A model generated the notes under the pieces. The model did not search any database. It worked only from the letters and a program-made list of their open reading frames with translations, and was not told the DNA's origin. The translations under genes and the position numbers were made by a program. From positions 1 to 30,168 of the forward strand of contig CAICTM010001393.1 of the NCBI GenBank assembly GCA_903772945.1: a stretch of DNA of 30,168 bases, read 5' to 3'. Position 1 is the first letter of the stretch, and each line of letters starts with the position of its first letter. The stretch is from Seminavis robusta (taxonomy: Eukaryota; Bacillariophyta; Bacillariophyceae; Naviculales; Naviculaceae). This document shows positions 1 through 8,421 of this stretch, piece by piece.

Positions 1-90
1 TCCAAATCTCATGAGAGTGCCCCGCACTTTAAATCATATGTTCTCCTTGTCCGACTGCTGTCGCGCCTTCTGTGACCCTTGTTAGGGGGC

Positions 91-232
91 GAATGCAATA
101 CACGGCTCTTAGCCTTATTCGCGACTCGATCCTAGATAGCGTTTGAGTTCGACTCATGACTGAATGCAATACACGGCTCTTAGCTTTATTCGCGACTCGA
201 TCCTAGATAGGGTTTGAGTTCGACTCATGACT
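91..232. repeat. 71-bp tandem direct duplication (two copies)
   Basis: Copy 1 (91-161) and copy 2 (162-232) both start GAATGCAATACACGGCTCTT and end GACTCATGACT. They differ at only two positions by eye, a C/T and a C/G. Such near-identity suggests a recent duplication, or a sub-repeat inside a larger repetitive element. Confidence 0.9.
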
Positions 233-326
233 GAGTCTCTCGTGAATAGTCATTTGAGATAGGGTTCTCAATGACCGCTCTAGTCATACTAGGTTGATGA
301 TGAAACATCGCTCTAGATATTTAGCC

Positions 327-347
327 AGCGTGGAGTACTTCCACGCT
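327..347. repeat. Short inverted repeat (hairpin)
   Basis: The arms AGCGTGGA and TCCACGCT are perfect 8-bp inverted repeats separated by a 5-nt loop. The hairpin lies in the repeat-rich left flank with no gene nearby, so no function is assigned. Confidence 0.6.
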
Positions 348-618
348 ACTAGATCCATGCTAGACAAATCTTCCACGCGTTCCGTTTTAGGATCGTGGAG
401 ATACGTAGGATTACTACCGCAACCTACTCTATTACACTTTATAGTCTCCCGCGGGAGACCAGATCTACGATCCCTTGATGATGATCTCTCTCGTTGATTA
501 GTTTTCATAGCTTTCTAATCTCTCTCATAACTTTCATTCTCTCAAACTCAAAACACTCGAAAGATCTTTACACTAGCTTTTAGCGTAGTGCATTAAGAAT
601 CATTAAATATTTTTTGCT

Positions 619-960
619 GATTCTTTTAAAAGAATCATTGAATAATTTTTACTGATTCTTAAGAATCCTCTCCAAATTATGATGATTCTTAAGAATCCTC
701 CATGCAAATATGCTGAATCTTGGGAATACTGGTAAAAATCAAGAAAGACTCCATTGCAATGGTTGTAACATCACTGCTACATCATTACAAGGCTGTTCGA
801 ATCAGCAAAGATTGTTGTTGGTTAGCAGATAGTATCAGGGGATAGCATTGCTAGCTATGAAGTGCATATTGCTATAGAATAGGCTGCATATTAGACAGCA
901 TACTGGGTGCCTGGTGATTCTTAAGAATTAGCAAAAAACCAAAACTGATTCTTGAGAATC
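619..960. repeat. Cluster of GATTCTTAAGAATC palindromes
   Basis: The perfect palindrome GATTCTTAAGAATC occurs at 654-667 and 684-697. A longer 18-bp version, GATTCTTTTAAAAGAATC, is at 619-636. One-mismatch versions are at 916-929 (ends AATT) and 947-960 (centre TTGAG), and a degenerate one lies near 714. The sites fall in two groups about 220 bp apart. They could be ends of a small non-autonomous element or a clustered protein-binding site. Confidence 0.75.
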
Positions 961-1432
961 CCCATTTTCCAGATTCCTCGCACCAGATCCAAGACTTTAC
1001 ACAGTGTGTGGTAATTGTTGCTGTGTCAACGTTGCATTGTCACCAGTGTTCACCGCTTAGCTGGCTCATTCAACATGTTTGACACCCAAGGCAAACCAAC
1101 TAGACTCTACTGTAACTGATCCACACATCCACAGCCACACAACAGCGAACCACTTTCATTGAAACATCCTGCCCTCCTCTCGTAGTAACTTCTCTGGTAC
1201 TGTACTCAAGGCCGACGCTTACTTCCATTGAAACATCCAGCATCTTGCAAATCCAAACGTGATGTTGGTCTATTGATGTCTACCGGTACCCGTGCGACAA
1301 TGAGATTACGGATCATCCTTTTGAGTTCTCGTTGCCAGATATTAGTGGAGATTCCTGAGTGTTGAAGCATTATCTATGCCTCCGAGATCCCTTCCAGATT
1401 TGTTCTTGTCCGAGTGCCAACCGCTCGTCACC

Positions 1433-2641
1433 ATGGCGACTCGTCATGATGATGATGATGATGATGAGCCTAAAGGGTTTTGGCAGGCAGTACAACAGAG
1501 ACGACAAGAGTCGGACCAAGAAGCTGCTGCTGATGCCAGACGACAACAACAGAGTCGATGCCACGCCATTCTATTGGGACAATTTGTGGCCTTTGTGGCA
1601 GCCTCTGTCAATGTGACATCCTTTACTCTGGAAAATTCCTATCAAGTGGTGGCACCCCTGAGTCAACTCTTTGTCATGTACATTTTCCTATCTCTGCATT
1701 TATTGCTGAGATCACCACCACCACCACCACAAGACAATGAGCATCAGCAGCAATACAGAATGCCACTATTTGGGTTTCGACTGAAAATTCCATGGTACAT
1801 CTACCTCTTCTTTTCCTGTCTGGATGTGGGCGCGGGAGTTATCATGTTGCTATCACTACAATACACTTCGCTAACCAGCGTCACACTGTTAGGATCCTTG
1901 ACCGTCCCATCCACCATGCTCTTTTCCAAGTTTTTATTGGACAAGTCCTTTGGCGCACATCACGTTTGGGGCGTCTGTCTCTGCTTGCTGGGAGGTTGTC
2001 TCACCATTTGGGCCGACTTGGATGACCCTGATGCGTTTATCATCAACGGGGGAGACATGATGGCGATTACTGCGGCTCTACTCTATGGGCTGGGTGATGC
2101 TGTTTCCGAATATTCCATCAAACACATTGATCGAATGGAATTCTTGGGCATGATGGGATTCTTTGGGATGATCTTGACTGGAATTCAGTTCCCGTTCCAA
2201 GAAGGTCATGTCTTGGCAGAGCTCTTTGGTGATCCCAAGGCTCACACGGGTGCCCTCGTTCTCATGGCAAGCTACGTTTCTCTGCTTCTCTTGTACTACG
2301 TGACGGAAGCCTACTTTCTCGTTTCGTCCGATGCCACCTTGCTGAACCTGTGCTTGCAAGCACAAAACTTGTGGGCCATTCTCTTTTCGGTCTTGTCTCA
2401 TCAAGCAGCTCCTCCTGGGCTGTTTTATCTGGCCGTGGTGTTGGTGTTTCTGGGAGTGGCAGCCTACGAGGTTGGACCCAGCAGTGACCCTGTGGAGCAA
2501 ATAATTGTAACCTCGGTTCAATCGCAGCAGCAAGATCAAGAGTTGGTTACAACTTCATCACCAGACACTACGGAGATGGACAGCAAACGAAAGCAGGGGG
2601 GTGCTGAGTACGATTCCATCCAACAGATTGAAATAATATAG
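1433..2641 (+). CDS. SLC35F-type solute carrier (DMT superfamily transporter)
   Basis: This is a 402-aa multi-pass membrane protein. About ten hydrophobic segments run from LLGQFVAFVAASVNV to FYLAVVLVFLGVAAY, and hydrophilic Asp-rich N- and Gln/Ser-rich C-terminal tails frame them. Length, topology and the early LLGQ segment fit the SLC35F1/F2/F6 branch of the drug/metabolite transporter superfamily, whose members sit in endomembranes or the plasma membrane; substrates are mostly unknown. The frame is open from an upstream ATG at 1376. I prefer the ATG at 1433 (context CACCATGGCG), which begins MATRHDDDDDD. The Asp run comes from a GAT microsatellite near 1447-1468, and a proline run from a CCA repeat near 1713. 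It is convergent with the J-VWA gene. The family is fairly sure, the substrate unknown. Confidence 0.85.
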   Translation: MATRHDDDDDDEPKGFWQAVQQRRQESDQEAAADARRQQQSRCHAILLGQFVAFVAASVNVTSFTLENSYQVVAPLSQLFVMYIFLSLHLLLRSPPPPPQDNEHQQQYRMPLFGFRLKIPWYIYLFFSCLDVGAGVIMLLSLQYTSLTSVTLLGSLTVPSTMLFSKFLLDKSFGAHHVWGVCLCLLGGCLTIWADLDDPDAFIINGGDMMAITAALLYGLGDAVSEYSIKHIDRMEFLGMMGFFGMILTGIQFPFQEGHVLAELFGDPKAHTGALVLMASYVSLLLLYYVTEAYFLVSSDATLLNLCLQAQNLWAILFSVLSHQAAPPGLFYLAVVLVFLGVAAYEVGPSSDPVEQIIVTSVQSQQQDQELVTTSSPDTTEMDSKRKQGGAEYDSIQQIEII

Positions 2642-3032
2642 CGCTTTGTGTCAACTTCGTGACTCTTTCGAGAGTTAACCTAGCATTGCACACGGTGACT
2701 TCTTGGTGGGAGAGCATGGGGTGTTCAAGGTTTGGGAAGCTGTTTTTCTCTTCGATTCGTCACTGCAAATTGCCTGTCTCTGCCCGCGGGCAAGACGACG
2801 GCGAGACCAACAAACGCAACGTCGTTTCATACTTGGGTCGAGCACGGTTACGGCGGAATTGAACGAGGCAGCCTGCGCTCTTACAAGAAGTTGCAAAGGA
2901 AAGGGTACTAGTACGATGTGAACTGCGGGCTGAATCCTCGTCGCGCCAGATACCGGAATCTCTGTTTGGCTGTAGATTATCAAAGCACTCCTATGCATAC
3001 ATGACAAGAGTGCATGCTGCTATGTTTGATGG
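2642..3032. other. Convergent intergenic spacer
   Basis: This 391-bp spacer separates the 3' ends of the SLC35F-type gene (+) and the J-VWA gene (-). Open frames here (for example 2675-3007 on the minus strand) overlap others on the opposite strand and show no domain. I see only putative 3' UTR sequence. Confidence 0.5.
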
Positions 3033-4205
3033 TCAAGCATGTCCGGGGAGCTGCTTGTACCATTCAAACTCTGTTGCCTCGCCTTTCTGCACATCCAACT
3101 CATATTCCCGCTTCTTCTTGGAACGCATAGCTTCGGTCTCTGTGATGTCCTCCTTTGATGTGTAGGCTGCAATCTGCTCGATGAAGCCTTCAACCTCAAT
3201 CTCACTCCGTAATGATTTCTTTGACCGCCAGTCAATGTACAAAAAGTTTCCTCCAGTAGCTCGGGTCAAGTCCCTGTAGCCTCTGCTGTCAATGTTTCCT
3301 ACTCCTAGAACAGTGATATGAAACTCAATGTCATAGCCAGCATTGATCAGGTGTGACATCATTGGATTCATCCCCCCCACTCCCATGTAGTCGCCCGGAC
3401 TTTTGTTATCTTCTCCATCCGTGACAATAAAAACGCGTAGGCGCCTGCTTGAGACCACCTTTCGATTCTCAAGGAGGTCTTGCTGGATCATATGCCACAT
3501 GTATGTGCCTCCGATCTGACCTTTCCATTGTCGAAGAATGGCCTCAACATTAAAGGTCTTCGCCTCTCGAACAACAACTTCCTGATCTGAACCAAATAGA
3601 ATAACGCTGGTAGGAGCACCTTGCAACGAAGGGGCCATTCTTTTCAGCAACGGATGTGCAATATCCAGCCACGATGAAAAAAACCCGAAGCTCATAGATC
3701 CACTATTATCCAAGTAGACGAGATTTGCAGTAGTAATCCTGGGTGCAACCTGCTGATAAACATTGCCCGCAGAATCGATGACCATCACGACTGCATCTAG
3801 GCCAGTCTTTCCAGCAGTTTGGAACAGCCGCCATGACGAATCGAAAGCACGCCCCAGAGTGGGGTAATCGAAACGCCACCCGCAATGCTTTTGGTTTTGT
3901 TTCTTCTTCAGAAACTCCCGTAGTTGTTCTCTGTTTTCAGGGATCAACATGAATTCAAGAGCTTCATTGAGAAGCAGAAATTTTTCCATGGATGACGACT
4001 TGCTGCTTTTGTCAGGGTGAACCGTCTTGGCTCGTTTACGGTACGCCCGCTTGATAGTTTTGGTGTTGCGGACGGAGGTCTTGACACCCAGCACTTTGTG
4101 GTAGCATTTCTCGAGCTTTCCTTTCACGATGGCATTGACTTTGCAATTCACGAGACATGAATAGCCCAGAATAAGGACCAAGAGCAAAGAATTTCTGTAC
4201 ATCAT
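3033..4205 (-). CDS. Secretory J-domain protein with von Willebrand factor A domain
   Basis: The 390-aa protein starts at MMYRNSLLLVLILGYSCLVN, a convincing signal peptide, so it should enter the ER. The open frame extends upstream to 4337, but that part is not protein-like. Residues about 33-95 form a J domain with the HPD signature at 63-65 (KTVHPDKSSK), the motif that stimulates Hsp70 ATPase. Residues about 160-345 form a VWA domain with an intact metal-ion site: D166-x-S168-x-S170 (YLDNSGSMS), T234 in IGGTYMW and D263 in IVTDGED. No KDEL-type tail or transmembrane segment is visible; the C-terminus is charged and ends LPGHA. The inferred role is an Hsp70 co-chaperone with a metal-dependent ligand-binding module, either ER-luminal or secreted. 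The domain calls are strong; partners and location are inference. Confidence 0.88.
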   Translation of the reverse strand: MMYRNSLLLVLILGYSCLVNCKVNAIVKGKLEKCYHKVLGVKTSVRNTKTIKRAYRKRAKTVHPDKSSKSSSMEKFLLLNEALEFMLIPENREQLREFLKKKQNQKHCGWRFDYPTLGRAFDSSWRLFQTAGKTGLDAVVMVIDSAGNVYQQVAPRITTANLVYLDNSGSMSFGFFSSWLDIAHPLLKRMAPSLQGAPTSVILFGSDQEVVVREAKTFNVEAILRQWKGQIGGTYMWHMIQQDLLENRKVVSSRRLRVFIVTDGEDNKSPGDYMGVGGMNPMMSHLINAGYDIEFHITVLGVGNIDSRGYRDLTRATGGNFLYIDWRSKKSLRSEIEVEGFIEQIAAYTSKEDITETEAMRSKKKREYELDVQKGEATEFEWYKQLPGHA

Positions 4206-5100
4206 GGCTGTAAAGTGCTGGCGAGAGAGGAAGAAGAATACAGAAGTTGTGAATTCATAAGGATTGAAAGACAAGCGGAAAATTCCACGCCAACTTATCG
4301 TTCCACGTTGGTACGAGGCGTTAACACCATACCGCAAGCGTGGAAAATGTTTGTTTGTCAGAGCGCACGAGGGGTACCTTGTACCGTTATCGTCATGACG
4401 TGGCAGTAATGGGACGAAAACGGCCTATTCAAAAAGAACCACAAAAAAGGGAAGCGTCAGTTGAAAGATTCAAAAAGTTCGACATGCGCACGCAAAACAA
4501 CAAAACAAGATCCAGTTTTGCACGAACAGGGAGATGATCTGAAAGCAAGAATCAAATTTACTTAAGAACATACCTTAATGATTTAAACGCAATTCCCCAT
4601 TGTCACCCAAAAATAAAACACCGTTTGAAGTTGTCATCGTCCCTCATTGTCCTGGACGAAAAAAAAAAACAGAAGCACAAAACACCAGAGGTCCGCCCTT
4701 TTCGAAGTTGCACACTCAAAAATTGTGAGTTTCTCGTAGAATCTACACAACTCTGGTAGCGATCAATGACAGTTGTGGTTCGTTTTTTGGTGGCAAATCA
4801 AACGTCAACGGAAGTATCTAAATGAAAGCAATCACGGATTCTGTAAACTGTCACCAACGTCACTATTTTCTCTATATAAATGCGCATGGCAAACACGGAA
4901 AGCCCAAGTCACCGAACAGCTGGCTAAGTATAACAGAGTACTGAAAATTGATAGTAGAAAAATTATGTTGTCACGAAATGAAGAAACCTTCAACCTAATG
5001 TAACTGCCAACCCTCCACCATGACATGACGAAATTTCAAGAAGAACAACAACAAAGAAGGACAACAAGCAACAGTGCTACTATTGAAACCATTAACTAAA
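4206..5100. other. Intergenic spacer, 5' of J-VWA and 3' of transposase
   Basis: No supportable gene is seen. The stretch contains an 11-A run at 4659-4669, a TATATAAA at 4873-4880 that precedes no convincing plus-strand gene, and the presumed promoter of the J-VWA gene near 4206-4400. I looked here by eye for a terminal inverted repeat matching the other side of the transposase and found none. Confidence 0.45.
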
Positions 5101-6552
5101 CTAAATGACAGCTCGCTGCAAACCAAGTAGTGTCGCAGCAGCAGCCGTCCCTTCTCCATCACTTTCGTATTCCTCATCATCTGTATCGTACTCCAATTCG
5201 TCTTCGTCCTCGCTCTGAATGTAGTCTTCCTCGTTCCATCCAGCTGGGTCACTCTCATCTCGCAAGTCCCAGAGTCTCTCAATCTCTGCTGGTGTGTACC
5301 GGAATTTGCTGAGTCCCCGTAGGAAAGCATCCCACAGACCCTTCTCGTGCTGCCTCATCCACATCACCTCCCACAAATATTCCTGCAAGTTATGTCCACT
5401 GCGCTTTTGTACTGGCATTTTTTTCTTCATGAAAGACCATGAACCCTCAATTGTTTGCGTGTGCGTCCCATCCTTTGCAACGAACTCCTTCTTGTGACAG
5501 AGGGTTTTGTGGGTGTAGTTGTAGTCGGCAAAGTACCCTAAGCGGTTGTATGCCTTCCACTGGTCGGTGTGGATGACACTTCCAGGGCGGACAAATGCAG
5601 TGATCAGGGGAATTAGAACATTCGCAGTTCGCCTAGGCACAGCAATCATTGCCAGCTTACGTTGCTCTGTCCTTTCCACCATCCCTAGGACCCAGTCAGC
5701 TGTGACCCTGCGACCTTTGTTGTACTTGCGTTTGCCAAATTTAGACTCGTCAATCTCGACAATGATGCCAGGTCCACCAAGCATTATGGTCTCCCGGTCC
5801 TCCTGAATCACCATTTCTGCTACTAGTTGTCTGCAGTGCCGCATCCATTTGCCAACGACCTCAACTGTCCAGCCCAGCATCAATGCTGCAGGCACCGTAG
5901 GAACCCTCATTAGATACAGGTAAAATAGATGGAGAACCTCGTTCTTAGGCAAACGGCAGTTCTGGAGTACACTACCATGGTAGATTGACCGCTCCCATGA
6001 CTGTCCCTGATTCCAAATCCAATCGCAGTCAGGACAATAGCCGAAGACATCTCCTCTGGTATCTAACTGATTCTTTAGCTTGCTTCCACATCGTTCACAA
6101 TCAGCGGGGCAAGTAAATTCGCAGTTCTGCTTCCTGCATCTCATGGTCACCTGCTCAGGACCTTTCCATTTGCATGGACTGTTGCAGCGGCCGCAGCAAG
6201 TAGGAATACGAATGATACCATACGTGGCCATGTAAAGGATGGCTTCTTTCTCTTCGTTGACGACGTCCTTGATTTCCTTGTAAGCTGGTAGCTTTCCATC
6301 CTTCACCAAATCGTCCAGATCTCGAACCTGTTTGTTCCTGGAAGCGAAACGTTCCTTATCGGGTACCTTGCCCTTTCCTCTTGTCCATGTGACAACTGGA
6401 ACATGTTTGTTGGAATGAACATTCACAGGGAGCCGTGGTAGCTGTCTTGCTCGCAGCGGAGGAGGCCGATCACCGCCATTGTCCTTGTTGGTGGCGGCCT
6501 GCTTCTTCCTTTCGGCAACAGCCTTCTTGCTGTAGAATCCTCTTTTGGCCAT
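5101..6552 (-). CDS. Merlin/IS1595 (ISXO2-like) DDE transposase
   Basis: This 483-aa protein catalyses cut-and-paste DNA transposition in its family. The start MAKRGFYSKK is chosen over an upstream ATG at 6648 because the extra 32 residues are hydrophobic and Cys/Phe-rich, unlike a coding N-terminus. Residues 1-70 are basic. Residues about 119-176 are a Cys-rich zinc-binding region (CCGRC, CERCG, CPDC). The catalytic region is about 260-410 with D268 (VEIDESKFGKRK, typical of this family), D330 (VIHTDQW) and E369 (TIEGSWSFMKKK). A highly acidic tail (about 440-467) follows. The frame is intact, so it may be active or domesticated. No terminal inverted repeats or target-site duplication could be seen by eye. 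It is divergent from the unknown gene at 6885. Confidence 0.88.
   Translation of the reverse strand: MAKRGFYSKKAVAERKKQAATNKDNGGDRPPPLRARQLPRLPVNVHSNKHVPVVTWTRGKGKVPDKERFASRNKQVRDLDDLVKDGKLPAYKEIKDVVNEEKEAILYMATYGIIRIPTCCGRCNSPCKWKGPEQVTMRCRKQNCEFTCPADCERCGSKLKNQLDTRGDVFGYCPDCDWIWNQGQSWERSIYHGSVLQNCRLPKNEVLHLFYLYLMRVPTVPAALMLGWTVEVVGKWMRHCRQLVAEMVIQEDRETIMLGGPGIIVEIDESKFGKRKYNKGRRVTADWVLGMVERTEQRKLAMIAVPRRTANVLIPLITAFVRPGSVIHTDQWKAYNRLGYFADYNYTHKTLCHKKEFVAKDGTHTQTIEGSWSFMKKKMPVQKRSGHNLQEYLWEVMWMRQHEKGLWDAFLRGLSKFRYTPAEIERLWDLRDESDPAGWNEEDYIQSEDEDELEYDTDDEEYESDGEGTAAAATLLGLQRAVI
5101..6552 (-). mobile_element. Coding core of a Merlin-type DNA transposon; ends not defined
   Basis: The span given is the transposase gene only. 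Merlin elements normally carry short terminal inverted repeats and an 8-9 bp target duplication, but neither was recognised in 4400-5100 or 6650-6890. The element borders therefore remain open, and the gene may instead be a host-retained transposase copy. Confidence 0.5.
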
Positions 6553-6679
6553 GCTACTATCCGTTTTGCATTCAAATGAATGGGAAAAAGTCAAACCGAA
6601 AAAGAGCTGAGTGCAACGACAAAACAGATAGAGTTTAAATTGATTCATAAAAATCTAGCAAATGACACGGTAAAATGAT

Positions 6680-6744
6680 ATCCCGGACCAAGCTTTAGTT
6701 CGAATCTTTCTATATAACTAGGAAAGCAAATAGACATCCCGGAC
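6680..6744 (-). promoter_or_regulatory. Possible transposase promoter: TATA-like site between two GTCCGGGAT repeats
   Basis: Read on the minus strand, GTCCGGGAT occurs at 6744-6736 and again at 6688-6680. A TTATATAG sequence lies between them at about 6718-6711. The block sits about 130-190 bp upstream of the preferred transposase start and inside the 332-bp space shared with the divergent gene at 6885. Arrangement and repetition suggest regulation; this is inference only. Confidence 0.3.
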
Positions 6745-6884
6745 AGAGTTTCGCTGTCGTGGAGAGGAACCAATAGTAGTTGCAGTCCGGTGAAAAGAAA
6801 TGACACTGGCATGACTCCCTCCAGGCGGTCACAGTTGCTTCCGACATCAAAAGAACAAGCTCACAAAAAAGCGCTGGTGGTAGG

Positions 6885-8111
6885 ATGTGTGACTGGTGTG
6901 GTCCCAAGTTTGGATTTCTCACCCAAGATGGCTGTTTTGAGTGTCAACCACTACCCTACATTGGCAGGGACGTCAAACGTTTTGGAGCTACATTCTTTGA
7001 ACATGGGCATGGCGGTACAGTGGAGGCACAACGAAATGACCTACCAATGGATGCCTGCTACGACACCAACACAACAAAGGACGGCAGCGGTCACGCAGAA
7101 CCACCAAACAGAAACGGTGACAAGGAGAACTGCCCAAAGGCGCCATTCAAGATGAGCACCAATCTCGACAGTCTATTCTCACCCTTTCCAGAAAAGGCAA
7201 AGTACGTTGTGAGCAAGAGAGAGCCAACAGATTTCTACCGATTGGAAAAAATCCTTCCACCCAAGAAGAAAGCCGACACCACCGAATCTCCCATCAAACG
7301 TATGAAGAACGAAATCGCAATGAAAGAAAAGCCCATCACGTACAACAACTGGAGGCATGCCCGCCCCGGAGTGTCTTTGTTTGATACTGGCGAAGCATAT
7401 TCCTACTTGAGCTCTTCAATGCATCTAAACAGCAACAAGAGCTTAAGCGGAGCATTTTGGTACACTGAATTGCCCTCCTACAAAGAGAGGAAAGCTCTGA
7501 GGGAAAAGGAAGCCGAAGAGCATTCAAAAAGAAAGTCACAGCAACAGGAGAACAAGGGAGAGCCAATGAAAACAGCACCCGAAGAGCAGCAGAACAGACA
7601 AGAACATAACAAGCTAGCAGAGGATCTATTAGACTTAGCGGACCAACAGGAAAAGGAAGATACGAACAAGAAAGCAGAAGAAGAAGACGTCATTGTGGCA
7701 ATGCCCCCTAAGCCATCCAAGTTCGGACAAGAACACCAAAGCATGAAAAAATGGTTACAACAGCACGGAGGGGCCACATCGTTTAGGATGCTACCCATGC
7801 CCATCAAGAAGAAAGAACCAGTACCGCCCCAAGAGCAATTGCCCAGAGGCACAAAGTCTCGGATGGAGAACGTCTTCAAAGCCCTCAGGCCCATGGCGTA
7901 CGAACACTTCCGGCAGAACCCCAGACTTCTCAAGAAATCCAGCGAAGAAATTACAGCCAGACTTAACCAGTGCTTGGGACAGTTATCCGTAGAAGCCAAA
8001 GAGATCCCCGAAACATTTAAGTCTCAGACACCAAAGAAAAAAGCTGCCAAGCCCAGAAAGACCAAGAACAACAGAAAAAGCGCACCAGGTGGCGGTACTG
8101 GAGAGGAGTGA
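6885..8111 (+). CDS. Lys/Glu-rich protein of unknown function with N-terminal four-Cys motif
   Basis: I do not recognise this 408-aa protein. It begins with a compact zinc-ribbon-like motif, C2-x2-C5-x11-C17-x2-C20. A short conserved-looking block follows (about 140-200, with PITYNNWRHARPG and LSGAFWYTELPSYKERK). Residues about 200-275 are a long Lys/Glu/Gln-rich segment likely to form coiled coil or disorder. Another ordered-looking block lies at about 325-375 (KSRMENVFKALRPMAYEHF) before a basic tail (TPKKKAAKPRKTKNN). Composition and basic tail suggest a nuclear or nucleic-acid-associated protein. It has one uninterrupted exon. The gene lies head-to-head with the transposase, 332 bp between starts, so the two may share a promoter region. 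No function can be assigned. Confidence 0.7.
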   Translation: MCDWCGPKFGFLTQDGCFECQPLPYIGRDVKRFGATFFEHGHGGTVEAQRNDLPMDACYDTNTTKDGSGHAEPPNRNGDKENCPKAPFKMSTNLDSLFSPFPEKAKYVVSKREPTDFYRLEKILPPKKKADTTESPIKRMKNEIAMKEKPITYNNWRHARPGVSLFDTGEAYSYLSSSMHLNSNKSLSGAFWYTELPSYKERKALREKEAEEHSKRKSQQQENKGEPMKTAPEEQQNRQEHNKLAEDLLDLADQQEKEDTNKKAEEEDVIVAMPPKPSKFGQEHQSMKKWLQQHGGATSFRMLPMPIKKKEPVPPQEQLPRGTKSRMENVFKALRPMAYEHFRQNPRLLKKSSEEITARLNQCLGQLSVEAKEIPETFKSQTPKKKAAKPRKTKNNRKSAPGGGTGEE

Positions 8112-8340
8112 GTGTGGAAGAATGAGTACCGAAAAAGATACAAAATGTGAGTCCGTGATGTGCGCAGGGTACGAATAAGGGACAGTAGTCCCCTTCAACG
8201 TAAAAACTATAGTCAATGTAATCACTTTTAATCGCTCCGGAGTGTTCTCCAGGACCATCACCTCCTGAAGCGATCAAAACTGGATTTTGCGAAGTTGCAT
8301 TGCGCGCTCGGTTCTGGTCGGTTGGGTGTGTTTGGAATAG

Positions 8341-8386
8341 GAGGGCCGGCTTGAAAGGTATCCGTTAAAGGCTCTAAAAGGCCCTC
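8341..8386. repeat. Imperfect hairpin, GAGGGCC/GGCCCTC arms
   Basis: GAGGGCC (8341-8347) and GGCCCTC (8380-8386) are perfect 7-bp inverted repeats with a 32-nt interior. It lies just left of the stronger hairpin at 8399, and the two may belong to one structured element. Confidence 0.5.
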
Positions 8387-8398
8387 TGCCACGTCATG

Positions 8399-8421
8399 GG
8401 GGTGAGGCTCCGCCTCACCCC
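8399..8421. repeat. Perfect GC-rich hairpin, 10-bp stem and 3-nt loop
   Basis: The arms GGGGTGAGGC and GCCTCACCCC pair perfectly around TCC. This is the most stable small hairpin I noticed in the window. Lying between convergent genes, it could affect 3' ends of either transcript, or it could be the core of a palindromic dispersed repeat. Confidence 0.75.

Larger units (their letters stand above)
1..1432. other. Non-coding, repeat-rich left flank
   Basis: No convincing protein gene is seen. Short open frames around 284-508 overlap on both strands and look like chance. The stretch holds a 71-bp tandem duplication (91-232), a hairpin (327-347), a cluster of GATTCTTAAGAATC-type palindromes (619-960) and a short direct repeat CATTGAAACATCC at 1157 and 1226. 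The right part presumably contains the promoter and 5' UTR of the transporter that starts at 1433. The left part could be a decayed mobile element, but no element protein is present. Confidence 0.6.

Noticed and set aside
284..508. Open frames on both strands in the left flank
   Set aside because: They are short, mutually overlapping, without domains, and sit in repeat-like sequence.
790..804. GTTCGAATC resembling a tRNA T-loop
   Set aside because: Only a 4-bp stem forms around it, and no matching acceptor stem or anticodon arm lies at the right distance.
4773..5003. Plus-strand 76-aa frame near a TATATAAA
   Set aside because: The TATA-like site lies inside the frame, not upstream, and the translation has no recognisable feature.
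6553..6648. Upstream ATG of the transposase giving 32 extra residues
   Set aside because: The extra part is hydrophobic and Cys/Phe-rich and looks like translated 5' UTR; MAKRGF gives a typical basic N-terminus.
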